From the NCBI GenBank assembly GCA_025024175.1, contig QCXZ01000041.1:1855786-1919785 (forward strand): a stretch of 64,000 nt of DNA. Direction: 5' to 3'. The position numbers were made by a program, and so were the translations under genes. Within the stretch, counting starts at the first letter, position 1. The number at the start of each line of letters is the position of its first letter. Positions 10,857 to 21,439 of the stretch are shown here, piece after piece. This DNA is from Rhyzopertha dominica. Taxonomy: Eukaryota; Arthropoda; Insecta; Coleoptera; Bostrichidae. Below the pieces are notes generated by a model, which worked only from the letters and a program-made list of their open reading frames with translations, did not search any database and was not told where the DNA came from.

Positions 10857-13800
10857 GTAAGTTCTATCGGGATATGTTATTATAATATATTAGCATACAG
10901 TTACACGTATGCATAATTGATGTAGATGTCGGTATTCAGCCGTATTAGAACAACTAAATCATACTGATCGTCTGCAGCCACCTGTTGAAAGCGGACCTCT
11001 TTCGTTTTTCTCTTGTTGTATAACATGAGTAACACGGAAAAGGCGCGAGAGTAATGAAACGTTCCGGATCATTATAGCCGATAAAAGATGCTTTTTTTCC
11101 GCTTGAATACCTAATCTCGCTTAGATCTTGCTAAATCAGTTTGTCGAAATATTGCGACGTGCTTCAGCTACAGTACTTGAGTCAGAAGAGCAAAAAATGT
11201 ATCATGAGGGCAGAGGAATGCAAATTGCCGCATTTGAGTATGACACATGTTGCGATATCGTGTTTTAAAATGAAAGTGGACATGCAACCGCTGGTATGTA
11301 CTGGGCTGGATACGCTATCTTTAATGATGTTGTACTAAATTGACGCCGGCTGTATCAGCTTTTACTTGCTATTGCTCAATCTCACTTGTGATTATACGAT
11401 ACTATACTCTATCAAACATATTCCAAACCTGCTAAAACTGTATAACAATCCTTCCTTTCATTTAGACCCACATTATCAACTGCAAGTAACGTGTGGATCA
11501 TCACAGGAACAAAAACTGTTCCACGTTAAATTCCTTTACGTGTACCACAGTCGTTTATTTTTTCACACGAGCAATACATCATTCTGCAATTTATTTAATA
11601 TGTCTGTTTTGTTTTAATGAGACCTATTTGCATTTTTTTCTTCTCATACGATTTAAATTAAATGCGCCTCTACTCGACTAAAAAGCCTATAAAAATTACA
11701 ACGTATAAAAATCAGAACTAGCCTTTTCGTCACAATGAATTACAAAAATGCAGTGGTCAATTTCAAATCCAGCCAACAAATGCAGGCTCTGGCATTTTTC
11801 TGTTTTCCTCTTAACCTACGTAGACTAATAATACAATAATGCATGCATGCGTTATCCATCCTGTATTTAAAAAAAAGTCAGTTTATTTTGCGTCTGTTTT
11901 CATACTTGTTTAAGTGATACAGAGCGTGACGTCGCTGATGCTCCAAATATGACGTCTATGTATTTTTTAAAGCCCCATACACTTGCAGAATCCAATCTGC
12001 TTAGGTCTTAAAAGGGACAACTCGACATGACTTTATGAATAATTTTTGGCGTAGTAATGGCTTTGACATATCATTAACTTCAAGCCAATCGCATAACATT
12101 TTTTAATTACTGTGACGGTGAGGTGCCTAACCCTACGAGAAAAATTGAAATCTTAATGACTATAGGATACGGAGAAAGACGTTTAATAATATTTACAGTA
12201 TGCTTACTTCTACATAATTTGCTAATGCAAAAAACAGGCAATTGCTTAACCAAAATACTTGCAAAAATAAAAGAACAATGGAACGTATTACATTACCCAG
12301 ATTTTATGTATATTTTTGTTATGCAAGTTTNTATTTTATTTATTCATAGCTAAATANAGAANTAAACAATGTACTTAGAAGTCAGGTGAAAAAATGGCAT
12401 TTTATTAGAAAATAACAATAGATTATATAAATTCTGACATACTCTACCATACATTTTTTGTGCCACTTAAAATATTAGGATTTGTTATACTTAGCTGTCA
12501 AAATAAAGCAGATATAGGGCTGCAAACACCAAATAAACACCCTGTATAGATCACTGGTTTCTAGACAAGCTGATAAAGAACATCTTGTGCTTAACTGCTT
12601 AATAGTAAAGAGCCATGTTCTAATAAATGCAATATAAGAAAGAATTAACGAAAACGTTTTTTCTTTCTTTATTTTATCGTCATTCTGAAAAGTGGTTTCA
12701 CGAGTCTATTTATTTTTAGTCATATAAGTAATATGGATGTACATTTACATTTATTTAAACTGAATTAAGCCATATTTTTATTTTTAAATATTTTAATAAT
12801 TAATTTTGATTTAGTATGCAAACTTCAAGGGTGGCATTTCTTATTAAAAGTAATGAACTTACCTACAAGTAATCGTTTATACCGAACAAATACATGACAA
12901 AAATTTTTGATGGGTACAAGAATGATCTCTAATTAGAAAATAAATTACCACCGATGTTATTTACAATTTTTTTTAATTAGATGACAGCAAAATTAAGTTC
13001 CGTCGTATTCGCTGGTTCATTGAAACAGCAAGGTGTTTGGCAACAGTTAAACGAATAATCAAATTTACCTACATCACCTATTATACTTTATCAAATTTTT
13101 GTACAATTCTAAAACTTTATAAATAGCATCAGATGGACATCGTTCTAGAATATCTACTAGTAGAAAACATGTATTCTATCAACCGCTCAAATTTTCGTAG
13201 GCATTCAGGTAAACTTTCTAATTCAATTTACGGTGCAATTAAGGTGCACTTATTGTGTTGTTGCAATCAGGCCTAAAAACGATTTATCAGCTCTTGAAAC
13301 TGTCTGAATAGCTAGCGTCGCCAGCGAATTACGACGAAATTGCTGAAATGATATAACCAAATCCGATTTAGATGAGTTAATTTAACCTTGAATGAATATA
13401 TCGAAGCTTGATCAAACAATAATAGAAATAGAAAAAAAGAATCTCTGTGTCCCAAGTAATATTATAAAAAGTTCGCATATATCAAATGGTGTGTATTATA
13501 CGGCTAAAGAAACGAAAGATAATGCAATCCAACTCGTTTTGTTATTAAAAAAGTACTGTTTTTAAACCATTTATTAAATTTCTTAATGCTTTTCCCGTAA
13601 AGTGATCTGTAGACCTTGTAAACAATATATAAGCAGCACATGATTATACGCGTATTTCGAAAAACGAAACACAGTGCGTTAACATCAGCGACCCGCATAA
13701 AATATCATCTGTATTCTGGTATGTAAACACTTCTTGCATAATCCAAATTGTGAAGCAACATCTTACGAAACATAAGATGCAGGTACAAGGTTAAACATGC

Positions 13801-13914
13801 CGGTCATTAACCAAAATTTAGAAGAAAAAAAATGTGACCTCAGTACTGACATCTGGGACTTTCTATAAGTAACTAGATGCCCTCTGTGTTCTAACATTTC
13901 CATTCTTGTTTCAG
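10857..13914. other. Putative 5' UTR intron of gene B; no gene seen
   Basis: AT-rich, with a few N near 12331-12362. Short open frames here have no coding signature that I trust. Confidence 0.45.
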
Positions 13915-13918
13915 GAAT

Positions 13919-13999
13919 ATGGGGAAAGCCGTCGTCTTATTCTGTTTTGCAGTCATCAGTTTGGTGGTGGCTCATCCAGCGAACAATATACTGGACAAG
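13919..13999 (+). CDS. Gene B signal-peptide exon
   Basis: Acceptor CTTGTTTCAG ends at 13914 and donor AAG|GTTAGT starts at 14000. It carries 27 codons, including the hydrophobic leader. Confidence 0.87.
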
Positions 14000-16900
14000 G
14001 TTAGTGAGCGGCGGTTTTTCTTCTAACCGCGAGTGATACTGAAATCGGTTTCTCTGGTTTTCGATGTGTTCTTGCGTCCTTTAAAGAGATGACGGTAAAA
14101 GCCAAACAGGGAATTCTGTTTTACGCATCATTTCATATAGATAGCTCGCGTCGAACGGCGAGAGGCAAAACATTCTGCTTGGCTACTTTCGCGTGTCAAA
14201 CGAAATGCAGTTAATTTTATTAGGGCGTTAAAGCATGTAGAAAAATGACATGTACAGTCAACCATAAAAATAGAGAGATCACATTCACTGGAGCCGCTGG
14301 ACCATCTGTAGTTAATAAATCTTGTAAGTACTGAACAAAATTCAACCAAATCGATTGATTACAGAGACTGCCATACTCTCCTATTTTGTTATCAATTTAT
14401 AACACTGCAAACATTTATGAATAACCTTACACCACCACCATTTGGTTTACATAATATGTTACTAAGTAGTGTTTTTCGAAAGCAAAGGAAAATAGGTATT
14501 CTGGCCAACAATTTGTATATTATAAAACCTAATAGTTGTGCTCTTGTTAAACCTTGCCAAAATCTTACAAGAGTGTAGTGTAGTAAGGCAAATTATATAC
14601 CAGGATCTAAAACTAAACTTAATGGAACCTCTATTTCACTATATTCAGCACTATTAGCACCTCTATTAATGCGAGATCTTCTAAGCCCAGATAATGTAAT
14701 ATTGAAGTTTGTGCTTCACTAAGCTAACTGAGGCCGTACGAAAGCAATTTTTAAAGCTACCTTCGTTATGATGGTGTTTACTTTTCTCGAGATTACGACT
14801 ACGATATTTTACTCGCCAGATTTAGCTATGTTTGCATTTGGTGTACTAAGTAATCGCACTGAATATAGTTTCTTAACTTAAATTTTACGGTTCCCAGTTT
14901 AAATTTCCATCAACATCTCATTTTTTATCTTACTAAACCTAGATCTAATGTACTTGCAAGTGGGGGGAAATCCGTAGAAAATAAAGTATATTATTATTAT
15001 AAATATTACTGCTCAAAATGAATGAATACACAAAATTATTTGCTATTAGATGCAGATACAATAATATACTATTTTTAACGCATTTTGGTGCAAGATTTAA
15101 ACACAAAAGATACGTATTTTTTTAGCAACACGATACACCTAAACAAACAAGCAAACGGCACAAACAATGGATTTCATGGTGGTTTATTATAATTTCACAG
15201 TCGCTTTACTTCCAGTCTATGGAAAAGCGTGGTGCTTTGCGGTTTCGTATTACTTTTGTTTATACAAACAAAACCAATGTAGTACCGCATTTCTGCTATA
15301 GCAACAGTATTATAGAGCAACACAACTGTATACATTTTTGCATTCAGCTGAGAAAATTGGCTACAATGTTTCAGTACAGACGAATATCGTTAGTCAGCGA
15401 TATCCCGAGATTATCCTTGAAGGCAGTATGCTATCAAATGTCAATCAACCTAATTACTAATCGAAAAACAATGATTTCGCCGTAACAGGTTTTCAGTTAG
15501 TTCGTGCCTCTCTCTTTCAGTTACGGTCATAATGTAATTGTTATGGACAACACTGTCAGGTTGCGTCTGGTTTGGACAATCCTGCTAGCTTTAATGATTC
15601 ATTATGTGGAGCGCAACCACACAATCGCCGGGTTGTGCAATACCTGTATATTTATTCTCCGGACATTACATAGAGCAAAATTTGAAAGGTGCTGTGACTT
15701 TCAAAAAACGTCATTGTTCGTGAAATATTATACCTAACGATTATATAGTAACACACAATTTAAGGCTTGAATTTCGAATAAATATCTACAATTTCTGTCA
15801 AGAGAACAATGAATTAGATCACTGACAAGAGTTTTGAAAGATATCATCGAAAGAAAGTGTAAATGATATGATGAAAGATCAACGCAAAATATGTCCTTGT
15901 TGTAAGACGGCAAAAGTTAATGTAATGTTGCATGCTTCTTTTGGATCTGAATAAATGTATTTCAAAAAGCAGTGAAGATACAACTGCTAGATGTAATCAA
16001 CAAAATCCTTTTTGTAATAGCACACACACAAAAAATATAAAAAGATAGCGTTACTAATAATTAGTATACAATGAAATTACAGTACAGTTGTACAAGGATG
16101 CAAATATGTTATATTATATGTGTGTGATTTATAAGGATTCCTTGTATCATAATTTACAGGTAACAGTCAATGATGTCGCAGCCAACAGTGTATCGCCTGA
16201 TCAAAAAATTAAACCAGTTGGGGACAAAAAAGAGTCTACGGTACAGATAATTGGAACATCTGTAGAACCAGATCTTAGATATCCACCACCAAATCAGCCA
16301 TCAGTATTCTCAAGGCTCATCGACGACATTTTCCAGGTAATACCAAACATATTCAAATCATGCGATATCAGAACGTGAGGAAGGTGTAACTTATCTAAAT
16401 AACCTACCATAAAAATGAATCATTAATAAATGTTTCTTATGGTGGTGGGCTATTTGATTACAAAACTTGCTTATAATTTATGACACATAGAATTTTATAG
16501 CAATTGTTTTACACCATTAGATTTAACATGTAATATCTAAATTTTCATAGAGAACGGGCATTATTCTGGAAATGTTATACAGAGTGTCGACAAAATAAAG
16601 TATCAAATCAAATCAAAAGGATAGATTGACACAAAAAATTCATATTGTTCTGCATACAGTGTACACAAATGGACATATAAATTATCTTAGTTTTATGAGA
16701 TTTAATCAGACTTGCTGGTAATAGTTAGGTTCCAACAAAGTTTATTATTTTTGCACTTGATGGCGTGGCAAGAAATTTGGCGACCTATTAATATAGGTGA
16801 GTTATTTGTCTTTAGAAAATGTTGGCGTACTCAATTCCTCTATTTTTGTCATATCAGTATAATATTTTTAGCACAAGCTGCTCGTATAGGTATTTTTTAT

Positions 16901-17735
16901 CCAAGCTTAAACATTTCCAGAAATGCCATACTCTATGCATTGTTTATGAAGATTATGGTTTTTCTCGAGGCTAACAAATAAGGCCTCGAGTTATCAGCTG
17001 CGTAAGAATTCCAAACATTCGAAGCTGTATAACTTATCAACAATTAATGCCGCACGCTTTTACCAGCCCCCGTTCTTCCGATAAAAGTGTAATGGACGGC
17101 TCTGCTTCAAATTAGTCCGAAACTTTGCCTTGTTCGGAAAAATTAGATCCATTTAGAGCGTGCCCAACATCTTAATTGCAATTAGTGGGGAGGGTTGAAT
17201 TTCGGTCATTAGGTTCGCTATTCTGCTCCTGTGCTAGACATGCGAATACCGTTCTAAACAAAAAAATAAAAAGTGATTTACCTCGTTTCTATGCAGACAT
17301 AAACGAGTATAAACGCCGCGCTGCATATTTCATAATGCGCTTATATAATGGAGCATTTTGTTCTACCCCCCAAGAGGTTCTAAAGTCCTGCACTTTCAAG
17401 TATCTCGTTATTTTTTGAACTCGCAAGTAATTTTTTTCCCGAGTCTTACAAAGGATCGCTTTTTTCAAGCTTGTTATTTTTTTCGTTTATAATGTTCACC
17501 TTTTGATCTTTTGCGTGAAAGTACTCATTATCTCAATTTTTATAGCTAATTTTACAAAGGATGTTATGTAATATGCAAACGACTTTACGTAAAACACAAA
17601 GAGCTTCCTTATTTGCTTCTGAACGTACTAATGGTTTTTCATTTGCAGATACCCATCACCGTCTTGCAGTCCGTCGCAAGATTACTGACGAATCCGTTCA
17701 CTCAGCAAAGGAAGGATGCTGCAGTCAAATCTTAA
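13919..17735 (+). CDS. Small secreted protein with DIFxIPI C-terminal module (gene B, complete)
   Basis: Three coding exons (13919-13999, 16160-16336, 17649-17735) join in phase 0 to give 114 residues. The start ATG at 13919 is the first after the acceptor ending at 13914. Residues 1-18 (MGKAVVLFCFAVISLVVA) form a clear signal peptide with a cleavage site before HPANN. The mature part is hydrophilic (VTVNDVAANSV, then a Pro-rich RYPPPNQPS) and ends with SRLIDDIFQ-IPITVLQSVARLL and a basic tail. The last intron splits the protein immediately before Ile-Pro-Ile, exactly as in gene A upstream, so the two are probably paralogues. It is probably secreted by epidermal or similar cells. No enzyme motif is present and I cannot assign a family name. 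Confidence 0.85.
14000..16159. other. Gene B intron 1; possible retroposon tail inside
   Basis: No gene seen. At about 14900-15003 the sequence ends in AATAAAGTATATTATTATTAT, resembling the (ATT)n tail of non-LTR retroposons. No coding part of such an element is left here. Confidence 0.45.
14900..15003 (+). repeat. Possible 3' tail of a non-LTR retroposon
   Basis: Ends with an AATAAA-type signal followed by TATTATTATTAT, similar to the tail at 43040-43068, which follows a recognisable reverse transcriptase relic. There is no coding support. Confidence 0.3.
16160..16336 (+). CDS. Gene B middle exon
   Basis: Acceptor CATAATTTACAG ends at 16159 and donor CAG|GTAATA starts at 16337. It has 59 codons, including the Pro-rich RYPPPNQPS and the SRLIDDIFQ end of the shared module. 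Confidence 0.87.
16337..17648. other. Gene B intron 2 with a complex block at about 16990-17260
   Basis: No gene seen. The 16990-17260 part is less AT-rich and contains homeodomain-like TTAATTGCAATTAG near 17170. A regulatory role is only inferred. Confidence 0.45.
17649..17735 (+). CDS. Gene B terminal exon (IPI module)
   Basis: Acceptor TTTTTCATTTGCAG ends at 17648. It encodes IPITVLQSVARLLTNPFTQQ and a short basic tail, stopping at TAA 17733-17735. Confidence 0.88.
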   Translation: MPITVLQSVARLLTNPFTQQRKDAAVKS

Positions 17736-17973
17736 TGTTAGTGTTCTATTTATTGAATTATATCTTACTTTTGTAAATACCATGTAAACTAGCGCTTAAA
17801 TATACTATATTTTATTTTGTTATAAGATGAGTTTTGTACAAGAAAGATGTTTCCCAACTGTGACGAAATACTGTAACCTAGGAACCTGGGGAAAAAAACT
17901 TTGGAAAAAAGCCTGTGAAAAAAGCTGGAAAACGGCCTTGAAAACAGCAAGCAAAAAAAGCATAAATAGCTAC

Positions 17974-17979
17974 AATAAA
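17974..17979 (+). terminator. Poly(A) signal of gene B
   Basis: AATAAA about 240 bases after the stop codon; the nearest good signal downstream. Confidence 0.55.
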
Positions 17980-18015
17980 TCCTTTTTCTGCAATTGCAAA
18001 TTATTGTTAATGTAA

Positions 18016-19364
18016 TATTAATATTACTACCCAATTTACTTCAATTACTATGCACGTAGAAGGCTTAATAGTTATAGTTCAAATCATTTTTGGAATTTTT
18101 TATTGAAATAATTATTAGGACTTATAGAATTTTTAAAAAGTATTATTCAGTGTCCTCAAATATTAATAATAATAGATACCGTATATATAATAAAACGTAC
18201 GTATGATGCCTGTTACGACAGAGATATTGTAAATACATAAACACAGGTTTTCAAGTTGTACATTTCTTACAACATACATGTAGTATAAAAGAAATTAATT
18301 TAACCTAAGCTATACAAAACCAAAAAATTGATAGGGATCGCTTACAGCAGATAGAAAACATCATTAGTTGCGAATTTAAGATCAGAAATTAATTTCAATT
18401 TCCCTATAGCTTGTAATTTTTCATAATGATTGTATAAGGCACTGACGATGCTCACTTAAGGCCGAAAGCGCTCTGTTAATTTTACTTGATATTTGATTAA
18501 TTTCTATTAAATCAAAACTTAACACTGATGGATCAGTTTACTGCTTTAAAGTATCTGCCATTCTAAATCCAATTTATTTATTTATCTTTAAAAATAGAAT
18601 ACAAATGGTTCCTTATTGTTCTTAGTTATAATATATTTTTAATAATTAGATGAAGAGATATCAAGGCTGACCAAATGTCATTTTCTAAAATACATTCCAA
18701 AGTGTTTTTTTTTCGATTACTTTTTCCCTTCTGCTTTTGTTTCAAGACTTTCATTTCCTTAACTCTTTTCCAGCATTGCAGTGAACACATGACCCTGTTG
18801 ACAAAGTCTATCCACAAAAGCAATCAGCTGGTTGGAGTTTAGTAACTAAATACGTTAAAAGTACCCAGCGAGTAGAAAATGAACTGAAACCACCCCGTCC
18901 TAATTTCCAAGGCAGAGGGTTGAAAGGGTTAAGGCAGTACGGAATCTAATAATCACAGCAGTAGGTTGCTGTGAAGTCAGCTGCACAGGATATTGTTTGT
19001 AAAGGATACTAGCATTTTCATCATCGTTACAGAATATTCCACTGCTGTTTATGACATGCGCTGCATGGCTTACCAGCTTTTTAGATAAACGCTATCGTTG
19101 AATACAAATTTCAATAGGCTCGGCAGCGTTGGACATAACAGGGCACATCATACTGTTTAGCTTTACGTAAAGACTAGAGATTCATCATTTTACTCTTCTA
19201 AATGATAGCAAGCTATTCATTAGAGAAATGAAAAATCCGAACCCGGATTATATTGAACAGGAAGCTTAAGTATTTAATCTGAAAACCACGTGGAAGCAAA
19301 CGTGTCTTACACCCAATGCAGAATCTGGATGCAGTCGAATCCAATATAGTTGAATAGGCCGAAA
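18016..19364. other. No gene recognised; one ribozyme-like motif
   Basis: AT-rich spacer between gene B and the Penelope-like dimer. The only structure noticed is the hammerhead-like stretch near 18442. Confidence 0.45.
18442..18470 (+). ncRNA. Hammerhead-ribozyme-like motif, degenerate
   Basis: CTGACGA (canonical CTGATGA with one change) is followed 15 bases later by GAAAGCG, the spacing of a hammerhead core with a short stem II. Such cores are known in the terminal repeats of Penelope-like elements. Stem II pairs poorly here, so activity is doubtful. No coding part of an element adjoins it. Confidence 0.3.
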
Positions 19365-19419
19365 GCTATAAATAAATTGTATCTTCTTTTATTTTGTTGG
19401 AGTTATTTTTTTTTATATA

Positions 19420-20128
19420 TACGTATTTTTTTTTGCTGGTTTACTCCAAATATTAAAATTATATTCTTTTATGCGACGTTTCGGTGGATAATTTTCCACC
19501 TTTTTCAAGCTTTTATTATATTTCTACTTTATAATACAATTCTGAAATTATAAAACATATATCTTTGATAATGAAATACTATAAAAAAATGATAGAAACT
19601 AAATTAATTATAATAATTTGTTTACCTGTATTATATGTATCATATTCTGTTGTGGTTATTAAAATAAATTTATGCTTTTATTTCTTTTTTGGTTTATTTA
19701 TTTGTCACTGTCATGTATTTAATTGAAATTTTTGTAGTTGTTTTTATACACTGTTTCCAAATTTTGAATTTATCGTTTTATTTGGTGGGTTATTTATCTG
19801 TTAATTTTAATTATTATTAGATAATATTGTGGTATATACTACTAAGTCCTTGTATATCATTTCTGTTATTTACTGTTTTATTTATGTTTTTCTGTATGTG
19901 TATCATTTCTAGTAATAATCTTTTCTGTGTGTGTTTTTCTGTTGTTATTATTTTTGTATTATCGTAGTTGAAATGATGTTGTTTTTCTATTTCATGTTTT
20001 CTCAGAGCAGTTTGTTGATTGTTATTGTAATTTTTATGTTGCTTAATTCTTTCTTTTAAATATTGTTTTGTTTGTCCAACGTAAATTTTGTCGCAGTTGT
20101 TACATGGAATTTTATAAATAGTATGTGT
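19420..20128 (+). repeat. Left arm of the Penelope-like inverted repeat
   Basis: Reverse complement matches 20713-21426 with scattered single-base differences. Matching stops at TAGTATGTGT, ending at 20128. A 42-base T-rich stretch separates the arm from the left target duplication. Confidence 0.85.
19473..19510 (-). ncRNA. Hammerhead-like motif in left Penelope arm
   Basis: Read on minus: CTTGAAAAA, a perfect five-pair stem GGTGG/CCACC with an eight-base loop, then GAAACGTC. The GAAA and GTC parts match a hammerhead core. The CTGATGA part is replaced by CTTGAAA, so the ribozyme is probably inactive. Hammerheads are known in Penelope-like terminal repeats. Confidence 0.5.
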
Positions 20129-20488
20129 CATTAGTTCTTTTGCTGTTTTTGTTTTTAGTTTGGTAAAAAATTGTTTTGTTGTAATTATTAGTTTATGTGA
20201 AATTGTAATGTTGTGTGGTTTGAGTATATGTTGAATCTTTTGGGATAATTTTGGAATATAAGGTATAGATATGTATGTGTTATTTTTTATAGGATGTTGT
20301 TTCAATTTATGTTTGTTATATATATTTATTATGATTGATTTTGTTATATTTTTTATTAGTTTTATTGGGTAATTATTTTGTGTTAGGAAATATTGTGCTT
20401 TTTTTATAATGTTTGGTCTACGTTTTGGATGAGTTAATATTATAGCTCTTTTTATAATGTTTTTGATTATGTTATAATAATAATTCAC
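19817..20488 (-). pseudogene. Penelope-like polyprotein C-terminus: RT end plus GIY-YIG endonuclease (5'-truncated)
   Basis: A 223-codon open frame. Residues 1-115 match the C-terminal part of a Penelope-type reverse transcriptase (YIPKLSQKIQHILKPHNI). Residues about 125-215 form the GIY-YIG endonuclease: YKIPCNNCDKIYVGQTKQYL, a downstream KERIKQHKN with the conserved Arg and His, and a glutamate in LLLEMIHI. Here the family's GIY/YIG blocks read Y-K-I and Y-V-G, as is usual for Penelope elements. The coding strand is extremely A-rich, unlike neighbouring genes. No polymerase core is present, so this copy cannot be autonomous. Confidence 0.82.
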
Positions 20489-20599
20489 AAAATATTATCA
20501 TAAGCAAACATTTCCAAAAAGTAAAAAATAAAAACATTCTAAAACTAAAAACTTTTAACAAATCCAAAATAACAAATTGCTGCACAACTTACAACCTAC

Positions 20600-21024
20600 A
20601 ATGCACTAGCACCAAAAATTTATGGCCAACCTAAAATACATAAACAAAACATTCCACTACGTCCAATTATTAACAATATACAATCCCCATCATATAAAAT
20701 ATCAAAATTCATACACATACTATTTATAAAATTCCATGTAACAACTGCGACAAAATTTACATTGGACAAACAAAACAATATTTAAAAGAAAGAATTAAGC
20801 AAGATAAAAATTACAATAACAATCAACAAACTGCTCTAAGAAAACGTGAAATAGAAAAACAACATCATTTCAACTACGATAATACAAAAATAATAACAAC
20901 AGAAAAACACACACAGAAAAGATTATTACTAGAAATGATACACATACAGAAAAACATAAATAAAACAGTAAATAACAGAAATGATATACAAGGACTTAGT
21001 AGTATATACCACAATATTATCTAA
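20600..21024 (+). pseudogene. Second Penelope-like copy: RT entry motif fused by deletion to GIY-YIG
   Basis: From about 20608 the plus frame reads ALAPKIYGQPKIHK and PLRPIINN, the N-terminal reverse-transcriptase block of Penelope-like elements. Then a deletion, with frame change near 20720, joins it to FIKFHVTT in one frame and YKIPCNNCDKIYIGQTKQYL in another. The GIY-YIG part continues, mostly identical to the minus-strand copy, to TAA 21022-21024. The polymerase catalytic core has been lost. Confidence 0.78.
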
Positions 21025-21426
21025 TAATAATTAAAATTAACAGATAAATAACCCACCAAATAAAACGATAAATTCAAAATTTGGAAACAGTGTATAAAAA
21101 CAACTACAAAAATTTCAATTAAATACATGACAGTGACAAAAAAATAAACCAAAAAAGAAATAAAAGCATAAAATTATTTTAATAACCACAACAGAATATG
21201 ATACATATAATACAGGTAAACAAATATTATAATTAATTTAGTTTCTATCATTTTTTATAGTATTTCATTATCAAAGAAATATGTTTTATAATTTCAGAAT
21301 TGTATTATAAAGTAGAAAAAATAATAAAAGCTTGAAAAAGGTGGAAAATTATCCATCGAAACGTCGCATAAAAGAATATAATTTTAATATTTGGAGTAAA
21401 CCAGCAAAAAAAGAAAAAAATACGTA
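20713..21426 (-). repeat. Right arm of the Penelope-like inverted repeat
   Basis: Reverse complement of 19420-20128. It starts at ACACATACTATTTATAAAATTCC and ends with AATACGTA directly against the right target duplication. Confidence 0.85.
21331..21368 (+). ncRNA. Hammerhead-like motif in right Penelope arm
   Basis: Same structure as in the left arm, but stem II carries CCATC instead of CCACC, giving one weakened pair. The GAAACGTC core part is intact and the CTGATGA part is degenerate (CTTGAAA). Confidence 0.45.
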
Positions 21427-21439
21427 GCTATAAATAAAT

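Larger units (their letters stand above)
19365..21439. mobile_element. Inverted dimer of a Penelope-like element with 13-bp target duplication
   Basis: Two copies of the same element face away from each other at the 3' side: the left copy reads on minus, the right on plus. The outer arms (19420-20128 and 20713-21426) are nearly perfect inverted repeats of about 710 bases around a 584-base spacer. The whole unit is flanked by direct repeats GCTATAAATAAAT at 19365-19377 and 21427-21439, as expected for one insertion event. Both copies encode the GIY-YIG endonuclease part that marks Penelope-like elements. The right copy also keeps the reverse-transcriptase entry motif YGQPKIHK...PLRPI. Neither is full length. 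Inverted and partial tandem arrangements are known for this class. Confidence 0.88.
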
